This document shows positions 17,846 through 25,960 of a stretch of 42,574 nucleotides of DNA, one piece after another. Both the position numbers and the translations under genes were made by a program. The notes under the pieces are model-generated. The model was given only the letters and a program-made list of their open reading frames with translations. It made no database searches and had not been told where the DNA came from. Each line of letters starts with the position of its first letter. Position 1 is the stretch's first letter. The DNA comes from SAR324 cluster bacterium (GTDB taxonomy: Bacteria; SAR324; NAC60-12). The DNA lies in assembly GCA_016764995.1 (NCBI GenBank), contig JAESQU010000085.1:1-42574 (forward strand), in the 5' to 3' direction.

Positions 17846-19158
17846 TACTGGAAGATATTTTCCGGACTGTCCAAACTGTCAGATCCTTCAAACGGAATGG
17901 AATTGAGTTTCAAAACTGCTACTAATTTTTCGATGGTACGGGTTTGGTCTTTGAGACCGTCAACAACATCCTGAATCAGTTTATTCCCGCTCTGATCACC
18001 TTCCGCGAGCATCTGGTCATACGCTTTTCCGGCTTCAGCAGTTTTCTTCATTTGGGTCATGGCAAAAAGCGTAGCGAAAAATTTATCCATCATTTCCTTA
18101 TTCAGTCCAGGGTCAATGGATTTTACCAAATTCGAAATTCCGGGACCGGAAACTACTCGTCCGTCAATGCGCACGTAGCGTCCGGTATAAACATTTATCA
18201 TACCAATCAAATCATAATAATGGGAATTGTGGGTGTTGTCTGAAAAGCAGTCGTGTTCTTCTTCCGGATCGTGCAGCATCAAACCCAATTGAATTCGTTC
18301 CCCTGCAAGTTCGCCGTAAGAAAGACTGCCCAGTCCGGTTAGGATTGAAGTCAAACCGGCTTTCGAACTACCGTTTTCCAAACCTTTACGGGCCGTTCCA
18401 TTTGCTTGCCAATTGGCGACCATTTCTTCCAAATCGTCAATCAATAAATCGGTAACAGCAGTTAAATAATTTATCCGGCGGTCACAATTTCTGTTGCTAC
18501 AGTCGGAAATGCTGAAATCTGTCACAGGGCGATTTCCTGCGCCCGGCCCGCTTCCATTCAAGTCTTGACCCCAAAGTAAAAACTCGATGGCATGATAACC
18601 TGTGGCGACATTAGCCTCGACGCCACCAGCTTCGTGCAAAGTTTCTGCTAAAAGTTTTTTGGTAATTTTAGCTACGTTAACCGTTTTTCCGTTGATAGTC
18701 AAATTTTTGTTGGCAATAACATTTGACGCATAAAGCTCATTTTCATCGGAGTCGGTTCCATAGTAACCGGAATCTACATAATCAATCAATCCTTCATCGA
18801 GTGGCCACGCATTCACTTTGCCTTCCCAGGCATCAACAATTGCATTGCCGAAGCGATACGCTTCTGTTTGCTGGTATGGAACTCGAGCAGCCAGCCATGC
18901 GCTTTTTGCTGCCTGTAAATTTAAATCAGTAGGATTTGAAACCAACGTTTGGATGGCACTCCGCAAAACTTTGGCAGTGATCAAGGCATCTTCGTATGTG
19001 GCTTCGGCAATGTCAGCATAAGTTTTCAAGATAGCTTTTTTTTCCGCCGCAATGACTGTTCCTAAAGTAACTGATAGAAACAGACAACAGCCAGTTACGC
19101 CTGTTAAAATAAGTTTGAACAAATTTTTCTGTAGATTATGTTTGGTTTGAGATAGCAT
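17845..19158 (-). CDS. Imelysin family protein (EfeO/IrpA-like)
   Basis: A 437-residue exported protein; residues 1-38 are the signal peptide. The imelysin (peptidase M75) fold is shown by 'SAWLAARVPYQQTEAYRFGNAIVDAWEGKVNAWPLDEGLIDYVD' and the metal-site motif GxHxxE as GYHAIE (187-192), followed by 'FLLWGQDLNGSGPGAGNRP' and 'NRRINYL'-type residues. Imelysins are iron-regulated periplasmic or surface proteins; no protease activity is required of them. This is the first gene of the operon imelysin, di-heme oxidoreductase, imelysin, DUF1513. A ribosome site (AGGA) lies 6 bases before the ATG, and the AT-rich upstream region probably holds the promoter. Confidence 0.92.
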   Translation of the reverse strand: MLSQTKHNLQKNLFKLILTGVTGCCLFLSVTLGTVIAAEKKAILKTYADIAEATYEDALITAKVLRSAIQTLVSNPTDLNLQAAKSAWLAARVPYQQTEAYRFGNAIVDAWEGKVNAWPLDEGLIDYVDSGYYGTDSDENELYASNVIANKNLTINGKTVNVAKITKKLLAETLHEAGGVEANVATGYHAIEFLLWGQDLNGSGPGAGNRPVTDFSISDCSNRNCDRRINYLTAVTDLLIDDLEEMVANWQANGTARKGLENGSSKAGLTSILTGLGSLSYGELAGERIQLGLMLHDPEEEHDCFSDNTHNSHYYDLIGMINVYTGRYVRIDGRVVSGPGISNLVKSIDPGLNKEMMDKFFATLFAMTQMKKTAEAGKAYDQMLAEGDQSGNKLIQDVVDGLKDQTRTIEKLVAVLKLNSIPFEGSDSLDSPENIFQ

Positions 19159-19624
19159 TTTTTCCTGAATTGATGAGGCCGTTATGTTGAATTAAAAATT
19201 ATTAACTGTACTTTAAAATTAGATGACAATAATAAACTATATTAGTATTGGCTAAATTACAAGAAAATTTTTTATCAATATTTTCGAAAAATATTTTCAA
19301 TAAATCACATGGTATTGAAATCAAAAGCAGCAAAAATGAATCATATTGTAGCCCCCAAGCCAAAGACCAGCAGACAACGCAAAGGGCATAAGGTTTATCT
19401 TATCTGCTGAAAAAGAAGTCAATCACAGAACATGATCAAGAGTGGTGCTCCGACATAACTTACATTCGGCCGACTCACGGCTGCTCGGTTTCATGGAGGA
19501 ACCATAAAGTGGCAAAAAAACAAAACAAGAATTGATTTTTGTAAAATATGGAGAAAATTCGGAAAAACGGAAGAAAAACTTGGCTTTTGAAAGTGGTGGT
19601 AAAAACTTAAAACAGTAAGGCTGG
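19159..19624. other. Gene-free interval upstream of the imelysin operon
   Basis: Very AT-rich near 19190-19320, which fits a promoter region for the minus-strand imelysin operon. A weak Fur-box-like stretch GATGACAATAAT lies at 19222-19233 (about 10 of 19 positions to the consensus, too weak to call). The minus ORF 19423-19632 has no recognisable features and is not considered real. I see no RNA gene or repeat. Confidence 0.4.
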
Positions 19625-19903
19625 TTATCCAAGAACTTCTTCTAAAACATCAGGACGTTTGAGAGCCAATGTTAATAGCGACCTAGCTGCTCCAGATGGA
19701 TTTCGATGGCCCTGTTCCCAATCTTGCAAAGTACGTTTTGAAACACCAAGAAGTTTGGCAAACTGGGCTTGAGGCATACCTATTTTTGAGCGTGCTTCCA
19801 ATGCAGGCGAAACTTTGACCGTTAAACGCCTTCCTCCACCAGCTTTGATTTCTTGTACACCGTCTAATACTTCCTGCCAGACATCTCGTTCTTTTTTATT
19901 CAT
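19625..19903 (-). CDS. XRE-family antitoxin (HigA/NadS-like)
   Basis: A 92-residue protein from the ATG at 19903 (the track uses TTG 19909), with AAGGAG 10 bases upstream. The C-terminal part is a clear helix-turn-helix: 'MPQAQFAKLLGVSKRTLQDWEQGHRNPSGAARSLL'. The N-terminal 25 residues form the toxin-binding arm typical of NadS-like antitoxins. The gene overlaps the end of the frameshifted toxin reading frame by 8 bases, the usual toxin-first layout of RelE/HigB-like pairs. It probably binds the palindrome at 20222-20232. Confidence 0.88.
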   Translation of the reverse strand: MNKKERDVWQEVLDGVQEIKAGGGRRLTVKVSPALEARSKIGMPQAQFAKLLGVSKRTLQDWEQGHRNPSGAARSLLTLALKRPDVLEEVLG

Positions 19904-20209
19904 TTTCAAATATCTCCTTCAATTTTTTCAAAATATGTGACGGAACATTCTCTTGACGAGTTTTTGCATAAATCGTCAACATCCAAAACTCATTCGGTTC
20001 AAAACGAACATAGTAAATGACACGCACACCGCCTCTTTTTCCCCGCCCTCGTACTTTCCAGCGTAATTTTCGGACCCGCCTGAACCGGAAACTAAATCTC
20101 CAGCAAGCGGTTGGGCTAACAAAAACTGTTGTAGCTCAGCATATTCATCATCAGATAAATATTTTGGCATCCAGTTTTCAAAACTGGAAGATTCAATAAA
20201 AGTGAACAT
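19896..20209 (-). pseudogene. RelE/HigB-like toxin (COG4737 type), broken by a one-base frameshift
   Basis: The ORF track gives a 77-residue ORF (19976-20209), but only its first ~44 residues ('MFTFIESSSFENW', 'YLSDDEYAELQQFLLAQPLAGDLVSGSGG') match the family. After the GGCGGG run (complement of 20075-20080) the family sequence continues in the next frame: 'VRKLRWKVRGRGKRGGVRVIYYV', 'FWMLTIYAKTRQENVPSHILKKLKEI', ending at a TAA at 19896-19898 inside the antitoxin start. One missing G in the run explains everything. It may be a real inactivating deletion, a phase-variable tract (only 3-4 Gs, so less likely), or a sequence error. The promoter and antitoxin look intact. Confidence 0.88.
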
Positions 20210-20215
20210 TCTCTA

Positions 20216-20243
20216 AATATACGGCATTGCCGCATAGTGTCAA
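20216..20243 (-). promoter_or_regulatory. Promoter/operator of the RelE-like toxin-antitoxin locus
   Basis: On the minus strand, TTGACA (20243-20238), a 16-base spacer and TATATT (20221-20216) form a near-consensus sigma-70 promoter. The spacer contains the palindrome CGGCA-A-TGCCG (20222-20232), a likely antitoxin operator. The -10 ends only 6 bases before the toxin ATG, so the transcript may be leaderless. Confidence 0.7.
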
Positions 20244-20262
20244 GCGAGAATATTATTAAAAC

Positions 20263-21645
20263 CTATTCTCTTAAAGAACCGGGCAGGATTGAGTTTCGGA
20301 ACCAAAACCAGGCGATTCCTCCTGTGGCTAGATTCCCTAAAGCGATGCCGATAAAAAATCCGGTTGTGCCCCAGATTTGTGACCCCAAATAGACCAGTGG
20401 AATGAGAAATAGAAAGAGCCGCATGATATTGATTGTAGTTGAGTGAAAAGGCCGATGTAGTGCGTTGCATGATGCGCTGACCAATTGTGAAATTCCATGA
20501 AACGCAAAACCAAACGGGACGATCCAGAAAAATTGCTGAATTAAATCCTGAATTTCAGGATCGTCTGTAAATGCCCAGGCGATGCCTCCGGAAATGAGTG
20601 CCAGAAAAACCCAAGCTGTTGCACCCCAAACTAAAGCAAAGCGCGAAAAAAAACGGCTTGCGCTCCGAATCCTGTCGAATTTTTTTGCACCATAATTTTG
20701 GCCAATGAATGGAATTATCACCGATGAAAGAGCCATTGATCCTATCATCGCCAACGATTCTATGCGTGTTCCTACCCCAAAAGCCGCAACGGTTGCGTCT
20801 CCGAGATCTGCCGCAATTCGAGTTAAGACTGCATTTGAGACAGGAAAAAGAAGTTGCGTCAACATGGCTGGAATACCGATATAAAGCAGGGCTTTCCAGG
20901 AAAGCAGGATTTCCGCAAATCCCGGCCAGTTTGAAGTCAACATCCTTTCACGCTTTCCAAGCACCCATAAACCGACAATCATAATACTGATATAAGAAAT
21001 TACGGTTGCAATGGCTGCTCCCTGAATACCGAGTTCCGGAAATGGACCATAGCCAAAAATAAAAATCGGATCCAGTACGGCATTAACGACTGCGGCAATT
21101 ACCATAATTATGCTGGGAGTTTTGGTGTCTCCAGTGGCACGGATCGCGCTGTTTCCGACTATCGGTATTACCACAAAAACAACCCCCAGCAGCCACGGAA
21201 TCATATATTCCTCAATCAGTGGAAGCGATTCATCAGTTGCTCCCATCAGCGTAAATATTGGGTGCAGATAGAAAAAACTGATTCCGGAGACACACAAGAT
21301 AATCAAGGCGACCAGTAAGAGACTGTCTGTAGTAAGGCGCTGAACTCTATGGTGATCTCCTTCACCAATGGCCCGTGAAATTACTGTCGCGGCACCAATT
21401 CCTATTCCGAAAGAAAAACTCATTAAGGTAAATGTAACCGGAAAAGTAAAACTGATGGCCACCAGTTCCTTTACTCCGATCATGCTGATGTAAAAAGTGT
21501 CGACCAAATTTATAAGCAAAATGGAAACAAGTCCAAAGATCATTGGAATTGCCAGCCGAATCAAGTTTGGCCCCACAGGACCTTCGGTCATGCGATTTAT
21601 AACAGGCTTTTGTGAAGAAGAATTAGCTGAAGGAGAAGATGTCAA
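20263..21645 (-). CDS. MATE family efflux transporter
   Basis: A 460-residue inner-membrane protein with twelve hydrophobic segments in two similar halves. MATE hallmarks are 'MTEGPVGPNLIRLAIPMIFGLVSILLINLVDTFYISMIGVKELVAISFTFPV' and the repeat in the second half, 'PAMLTQLLFPVSNAVLTRIAADLGDATVAAFGVGTRIESL', plus 'FIGQNYGAKKFDRIRSA'. Members export cationic drugs or metabolites against sodium or proton gradients. The substrate is unknown. The gene stands alone. A 7-bp inverted repeat (GAGAATA/TATTCTC) spans its stop codon but has no T-run. Confidence 0.93.
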   Translation of the reverse strand: MTSSPSANSSSQKPVINRMTEGPVGPNLIRLAIPMIFGLVSILLINLVDTFYISMIGVKELVAISFTFPVTFTLMSFSFGIGIGAATVISRAIGEGDHHRVQRLTTDSLLLVALIILCVSGISFFYLHPIFTLMGATDESLPLIEEYMIPWLLGVVFVVIPIVGNSAIRATGDTKTPSIIMVIAAVVNAVLDPIFIFGYGPFPELGIQGAAIATVISYISIMIVGLWVLGKRERMLTSNWPGFAEILLSWKALLYIGIPAMLTQLLFPVSNAVLTRIAADLGDATVAAFGVGTRIESLAMIGSMALSSVIIPFIGQNYGAKKFDRIRSASRFFSRFALVWGATAWVFLALISGGIAWAFTDDPEIQDLIQQFFWIVPFGFAFHGISQLVSASCNALHRPFHSTTINIMRLFLFLIPLVYLGSQIWGTTGFFIGIALGNLATGGIAWFWFRNSILPGSLRE

Positions 21646-21856
21646 AAAGACCTAAAATTAAGAGGATTGGAATTTATCTGTTTTTGCCAGAGAGGAAGTG
21701 AAAGGGTAGCACACTCTTCGCACAACTCACAAATTGATTCGTTTTATAGACCTGTATTTTCACTTTTTATTTTTACAGGATAAGCTTGAATCAGCTTGAT
21801 TGCCGGATATTTTTGTGGGAATCTGTACGAAATATTATGACTTAACACTTGCACTA

Positions 21857-23125
21857 ATGAAGAGTTACATGTCTTCCTCCAGCCAAAACGAAACAGCTCC
21901 CGTTCAAGAAAATCCATCTTATGATACGCTGTTCGACAACCTTGCGTTACGACGTGAATTGAGCGCAAATCTGGTTGGGTTCTGTCGTTATCTGCGTCAG
22001 CATGGACTGCATCCTGGAATGGGAGAAGAAATGGATGCACTGTGTGCTTTGGAAAAGGTCGACTTTGGAAATGAAGCTGCATTCAGAATGGCTCTCCGCA
22101 CTACTTTGGCCAAGAGTACGCAGGAACAGGAAATATTTGATGAATACTTCCATTCCTTCTGGTATGTCTGGGAAAGTGCCGAAAATCTTAATCAGCGCTT
22201 CAAAGCAAAGAAAGAAGATCCGCCAGCCGTGGTAGTGGATTCAAGGCCCCCAAAAACAGAGTTTGTTTCAATAAGTGATTGGCTGGGAGGCGGGGTGACT
22301 GCCGAAGAAGAAAAAGAAGCAGCCGGTTACAGCCCTTTTGAAACTGAATCAGAGCGGGATTTCAGTAGCTTTCAGGCAGAAGAGCTTACGGAAGTAATGC
22401 GCCTGATTAACGAAATAGGTAAGGCACTCGCAACTCGTTTCAGCCGCCGGACAATGAATTCAAAACGTCGGGGACGTATTGATTTGCGCCGGACTATGCG
22501 TTTGAGTTTGCGACACGGAGGAGAGATTCTGGATTTGGCGCATCACCGACGCAGGCGCCAAAGATTGAAACTGGTGCTGCTCTGTGATGTAAGCAAATCG
22601 ATGGACCTTTACAGTCGTTTCCTCATCCAGTTCATTTACGCTTTTCAGTGCGTTTATCGCCGAATTGAGACTTTTGTTTTTAGTACTGCTCTGCACCGAA
22701 TTACGGAAACACTGCGCAGGGAAGAACTGTTTGCTGCACTTGAAAAACTTTCCGGAACTGTTCCGGACTGGTCCGGAGGCACAAAAATTGGCGCTTCCCT
22801 GGAGCAGTTTGTCAGTCAGTACGGACTTAAAATGGTTGATTCCCAAACCGTTGTGCTGATTATCAGTGATGGATGGGACACAGGCGAAGTAGATTTGCTG
22901 GAAAACAATATGCGCTTTTTAAAAAAGCACGCTCGAAATGTAATTTGGCTCAACCCGCTCAAGGGTAGTTCCGGATATGAACCGACCACCCGCGGAATGC
23001 AGGCGGCGTTACCGTATATTGATATTTTTGCGTCAGCACATAATCTCAACAGTCTCAGAAAACTGGTGAGACAATTGAGCAAAATACAGTCCGGAAAAAG
23101 CAGACGCATGTCGCTTGTGAGTTAA
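21857..23125 (+). CDS. VWA domain protein, CoxE-like
   Basis: A 422-residue cytoplasmic protein from the ATG at 21857 (the ORF track uses TTG 21800). The N-terminal half is helical and charged ('FDNLALRRELSANLVGFCRYLRQHGLHPGMGEEMDAL'). The C-terminal half is a von Willebrand A domain of the CoxE class: MIDAS motif DVSKS in 'KLVLLCDVSKSMDLYSRF', Thr in 'SGGTKIGASL', Asp in 'IISDGWDTGEVDLL', then 'VIWLNPLKGSSGYEPTTRGMQAALPYIDIF'. CoxE-like proteins usually work with a MoxR AAA ATPase in metal-cofactor maturation. None is encoded here, so a partner should be elsewhere. Confidence 0.88.
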   Translation: MKSYMSSSSQNETAPVQENPSYDTLFDNLALRRELSANLVGFCRYLRQHGLHPGMGEEMDALCALEKVDFGNEAAFRMALRTTLAKSTQEQEIFDEYFHSFWYVWESAENLNQRFKAKKEDPPAVVVDSRPPKTEFVSISDWLGGGVTAEEEKEAAGYSPFETESERDFSSFQAEELTEVMRLINEIGKALATRFSRRTMNSKRRGRIDLRRTMRLSLRHGGEILDLAHHRRRRQRLKLVLLCDVSKSMDLYSRFLIQFIYAFQCVYRRIETFVFSTALHRITETLRREELFAALEKLSGTVPDWSGGTKIGASLEQFVSQYGLKMVDSQTVVLIISDGWDTGEVDLLENNMRFLKKHARNVIWLNPLKGSSGYEPTTRGMQAALPYIDIFASAHNLNSLRKLVRQLSKIQSGKSRRMSLVS

Positions 23126-23189
23126 ACACTCTGAATGAGTAGTCAATATTCTAAATTAAATACCTTAAACTCTTTCACTGGAAATCATC

Positions 23190-23723
23190 ATGCCTTCATA
23201 TACACTCGATGCATCAACTCCTGAATTCACAGAAACAACTTTCATTGCGCCTGACGCCAGCCTGATTGGTAAAGTCCGGATTGGAGCATATTCTTCAGTT
23301 TGGTTTAACGCAGTTCTCCGGGGTGATATGGAAAGCATCAGCATTGGCGATGAAACCAGTTTTCAGGATTTAAGCATGGGGCACTCGGATCCCGGATTTC
23401 CGCTGATTATTGGAAATCGTGTGACGGTAGGACACAATTGCATAATGCACGGATGCGAAGTTGAAGACGATTGCCTGATCGGAATGGGTGCAATTTTGAT
23501 GAATGGAGTAAAAATTGGCCGCGGCAGCATTGTCGGAGCAGGAGCAGTTTTGTTGGAGGGGACAGAAGTTCCGCCTTTTTCAATGATTGCGGGCTCTCCG
23601 GCCAAAGTGCGCAAGACTTATAATGAAAGTATTCTGGAAAATATCAGAGTCATGTCGCAAGTTTATGTTAAACGCACGATACGATATCTTGAACAAAATA
23701 TTGGGAAGTTGAGAGTTGTTTGA
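23190..23723 (+). CDS. Gamma-carbonic anhydrase family protein
   Basis: A 177-residue left-handed beta-helix protein (hexapeptide repeats from about residue 20 to 150). The block 'VWFNAVLRGDMESISIGDETSFQDLSMGHSD' followed by 'VTVGHNCIMHGCEVEDDCLIGMGAILMNGVKIG' carries the three His zinc ligands (H in MGHSD, and the two in VGHNCIMHG). It is similar in length to YrdA/PaaY proteins, which are trimers. Carbonic anhydrase activity in this group varies, so the reaction is not assured. A ribosome site is weak; the gene is possibly cotranscribed with the VWA gene 64 bases upstream. Confidence 0.9.
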   Translation: MPSYTLDASTPEFTETTFIAPDASLIGKVRIGAYSSVWFNAVLRGDMESISIGDETSFQDLSMGHSDPGFPLIIGNRVTVGHNCIMHGCEVEDDCLIGMGAILMNGVKIGRGSIVGAGAVLLEGTEVPPFSMIAGSPAKVRKTYNESILENIRVMSQVYVKRTIRYLEQNIGKLRVV

Positions 23724-23744
23724 TCAGGACAAAGCTTTTCAGCA

Positions 23745-24119
23745 TCAAGCAGCAATTTCATTGGATTCTCTAGCCTGAAGAATCGCGCTGAACGCAGTTT
23801 GGAGTTCATTTGGAGTCAGCTCATCAAGATCAGAATGATCACTATTCAGTGTGTTATTAATAAACCTGAGCTGTGGTTCTTTGGAAATGTAACCCAATTG
23901 ATGCAGTTGTTGATCCAATGTTTCAAACACTCGGACACGTAGTTGCTCATTAGTTCTTTTGTCTTGGGCCAGAATTCGTTGACCATGAAAGTTGGTGGTG
24001 TTTATCTCACCTTTGTAGGACTGCATAGCAAGAGTTTTGTCTCCTCTTAACTCTAATGTGACAATGACCGAAGTAATGATCACCGAGGTCACGCAAAAAA
24101 TCAATAAAACAATTTCCAT
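23745..24119 (-). CDS. Small membrane-anchored protein of unknown function
   Basis: A 124-residue protein from the ATG at 24119 (the track uses GTG 24125), with GGGGTGA just upstream. One N-terminal transmembrane helix ('VLLIFCVTSVIITSVIVTLEL') is followed by a soluble charged domain with Gln/Leu-rich helices, probably cytoplasmic or periplasmic depending on topology. I recognise no family. It lies between the carbonic anhydrase and the flagellar cluster, on the opposite strand. Confidence 0.55.
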   Translation of the reverse strand: MEIVLLIFCVTSVIITSVIVTLELRGDKTLAMQSYKGEINTTNFHGQRILAQDKRTNEQLRVRVFETLDQQLHQLGYISKEPQLRFINNTLNSDHSDLDELTPNELQTAFSAILQARESNEIAA

Positions 24120-24487
24120 ATTCACCCCATTAGTTTGTTTCTAAGTTACTGAAACTATGTCCGTTCTTTAGTTTGCCTCAAGATGATGAGGCTTTTGGCT
24201 GAACCGAGTTTGGTACAGACTCTTTAAGACCAATATTCTGTAGGCTCGGTTTGGCTACCTCGAAGATTATGCAGAAAACAGACCAGCTCAAAAAGGTCTT
24301 CACTAACATTTAGTCGGTTTGGATTTTTGCAAACCACTCTTCCTGTCAGATAATTTTTGCAAATATGTTCTAGTGCTTTACGCGTTTTACGGGTTCTTAC
24401 TGAATGGAAGAACCGCTCCAATCTGGCATTGAACTTGTATTACAAACTGGACATCAAAAGCATGAAGAACAATCATTTTTAACGACC
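24120..24487. other. Gene-free interval before flgI with a possible transposase remnant
   Basis: On the minus strand, 24224-24421 encodes 65 residues ('LERFFHSVRTRKTRKALEHIC', '...LFELVCFLHNLRG') whose Arg/Lys-rich pattern recalls the C-terminal tail of an IS transposase. The frame is closed by a stop codon a few residues before the 'LERFF' segment. No inverted repeats are seen. On the plus strand, TGGCATTGAACTTGTA at 24424-24439 resembles a sigma-54 promoter except that the -12 GC is GT. Confidence 0.25.
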
Positions 24488-25606
24488 ATGATAAACTCAT
24501 CAACTTCCTCACGTTTGAGTACGGGACTGCTGCAATTTTTCTTGATACTGGTATTTGCAACGCCGGTGTTGGCTGTCCGCGTGAAGGATGTTGCTTCGTT
24601 GAGGGGTGCGCGTGATAACGAACTGATTGGATTTGGAATTGTAGTCGGTTTGGATGGAACAGGTGATTCACAGGAAAGTTTGCTTTCCAGAAAGCCGATT
24701 GTGAATGCTTTGGAGAGAATTGGCATAAGTTTAAAAAGTCAGGACATCCTTGGACGCAGTATCGCCGCTGTCTGGCTGACAGCGACTTTGCCGCCTTTCG
24801 CAAAATCAGGACAACGTCTGGATGTAACTGCCGCTACAATTGGGGACTCGGTTTCACTTCGCGGAGGAATTTTGATTATGGCTCCGATGCGTGGTCCGGA
24901 TAGATTGGTTTATGCTCTGGCGCAGGGGCCCATCTCAGGAATTCCGAAAGGAGTCAGCCGCGCGGATGCGTTACCTGAAGATGCACTGGTGGATTTGCCG
25001 ATAGGCTCACGGATGGTGGCTTCAGTCGGGCAAGTTCATGGCGGAGCACTTGTTGAACGTGAGATCAGTTTAAATCTCAACAGCCGCGCCAGGTTGTTTA
25101 TGAATTTAAACTCGCCGGATTTCACCACAGCTTTTCGTTTGGCAAAACTGATCAATCAGAATTTAGGCTTCCGGAGTGCCCGCGCTCAAGATGCCGGTAC
25201 AGTTGAAGTTTCAGTGCCAGACAGTTATTTGGGAAACACGGTGGAACTTATTTCTTTTATTGAAAATTTAGAAATTTCTCCGGATCATAGGGCTAAAGTT
25301 GTTCTCGATGAACGTTCCGGAACAGTGGTTATGGGTGGTAATGTGATGATTTCACCAATTGCTATTTCTCAAAATGGATTAAATATTCAGGTCAAACTTC
25401 CATCACAAAACACTGCTGGTGGAGATGGGGCCTTAACAGAAGGTCAAATTTTGGAAGCAAGTGTGTTTATGCTCAAAGGTGGTGTGGATTTAAAGGAAAT
25501 TGTAAATGGTTTCAATAAAATAGGTGCATCAAGCAGAGATTTGATTGAGGTGTTAAAGGCAGTCAAAACTGCGGGCGCACTACATGCCGAGCTGGTGATT
25601 CGATGA
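24488..25606 (+). CDS. flgI: Flagellar P-ring protein FlgI
   Basis: A 372-residue protein from the ATG at 24488; the ORF track extension (24404) lies in front of a normal signal peptide ('LLQFFLILVFATPVLA'). FlgI forms the ring around the flagellar rod in the peptidoglycan layer. Diagnostic blocks: 'VRVKDVASLRGARDNELIGFGIVVGLDGTGD', 'NVAAVWLTATLPPFAKSGQRLDVTAATIGD'-type sequence, 'GGILIMAPMRGPD', and the C-terminal 'VKTAGALHAELVI'. It is the first gene of the cluster; flgG, flgA and flgH are not upstream here. The stop overlaps the flgJ start by 4 bases. Confidence 0.96.
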   Translation: MINSSTSSRLSTGLLQFFLILVFATPVLAVRVKDVASLRGARDNELIGFGIVVGLDGTGDSQESLLSRKPIVNALERIGISLKSQDILGRSIAAVWLTATLPPFAKSGQRLDVTAATIGDSVSLRGGILIMAPMRGPDRLVYALAQGPISGIPKGVSRADALPEDALVDLPIGSRMVASVGQVHGGALVEREISLNLNSRARLFMNLNSPDFTTAFRLAKLINQNLGFRSARAQDAGTVEVSVPDSYLGNTVELISFIENLEISPDHRAKVVLDERSGTVVMGGNVMISPIAISQNGLNIQVKLPSQNTAGGDGALTEGQILEASVFMLKGGVDLKEIVNGFNKIGASSRDLIEVLKAVKTAGALHAELVIR

Positions 25607-25923
25607 AAATATCAATGCCGCTACCTTTGTCTGCACTGACACTTCAGGCAAATAACCATAAGAAACTACCTGAAACAAAAGGTGTTACCAACGACACGAA
25701 GCTGCGTGAAGCCGCAAGTGAATTTGAGGCAATTTTTATTCAACAGATGTTAAAAACAATGCGTAAAACAACTTTTGAATCGGACCTGGTGCCAAAGTCT
25801 GAAGGAGAAAAATTATTCCAATCTTTGCTCGATGAACAGTATGCGCTGCTTTCAGCTAAATCCGGAAGTCTTGGTTTGGGAGAAATGATTTACCAGCAAT
25901 TGAAAACAAATTTGGAAAAATAA
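25603..25923 (+). CDS. flgJ: Rod-binding protein, FlgJ N-terminal type
   Basis: A 106-residue protein matching only the rod-binding domain of FlgJ: 'KLREAASEFEAIFIQQMLKTMRKTTFESDLVPKSEGEKLFQSLLDEQYALLSAKSGSLGLGEMIYQQL'. It lacks the C-terminal glucosaminidase of enterobacterial FlgJ, as is usual outside gamma-proteobacteria, so a separate enzyme must open the cell wall. It acts as a scaffold for rod assembly in the periplasm. The ATGA overlap with flgI indicates coupled translation. Confidence 0.93.
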   Translation: MKISMPLPLSALTLQANNHKKLPETKGVTNDTKLREAASEFEAIFIQQMLKTMRKTTFESDLVPKSEGEKLFQSLLDEQYALLSAKSGSLGLGEMIYQQLKTNLEK

Positions 25924-25932
25924 AAAAAACAC

Positions 25933-25960
25933 TAAAGTTTTGTGATTAAACTGCCGATAC
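25933..25960 (+). promoter_or_regulatory. Sigma-28 (FliA) promoter upstream of flgM
   Basis: TAAAGTTT (25933-25940, perfect to the enterobacterial consensus), 12 bases, then GCCGATAC (25953-25960, 7 of 8 to GCCGATAA). The spacer is one base longer than the usual 11. It lies directly after flgJ and ahead of flgM-flgN-flgK-flgL, where a late flagellar promoter is expected. Confidence 0.8.

Noticed and set aside
19200-19250. Fur box upstream of the imelysin operon
   Set aside because: The best match is about 10 of 19 positions, which AT-rich DNA gives by chance; kept only as a hint in the interval entry.
19423-19632. 69-residue minus ORF
   Set aside because: No recognisable motif and no ribosome site; it lies in the AT-rich interval next to the antitoxin gene.
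20246-20270. Terminator of the MATE gene
   Set aside because: The 7-bp inverted repeat GAGAATA/TATTCTC overlaps the stop codon and is not followed by a T-run.
24387-24803. 138-residue minus ORF
   Set aside because: It is antisense to the well-conserved start of flgI. Only the part before 24488 could be anything else, and that is treated as a possible remnant.
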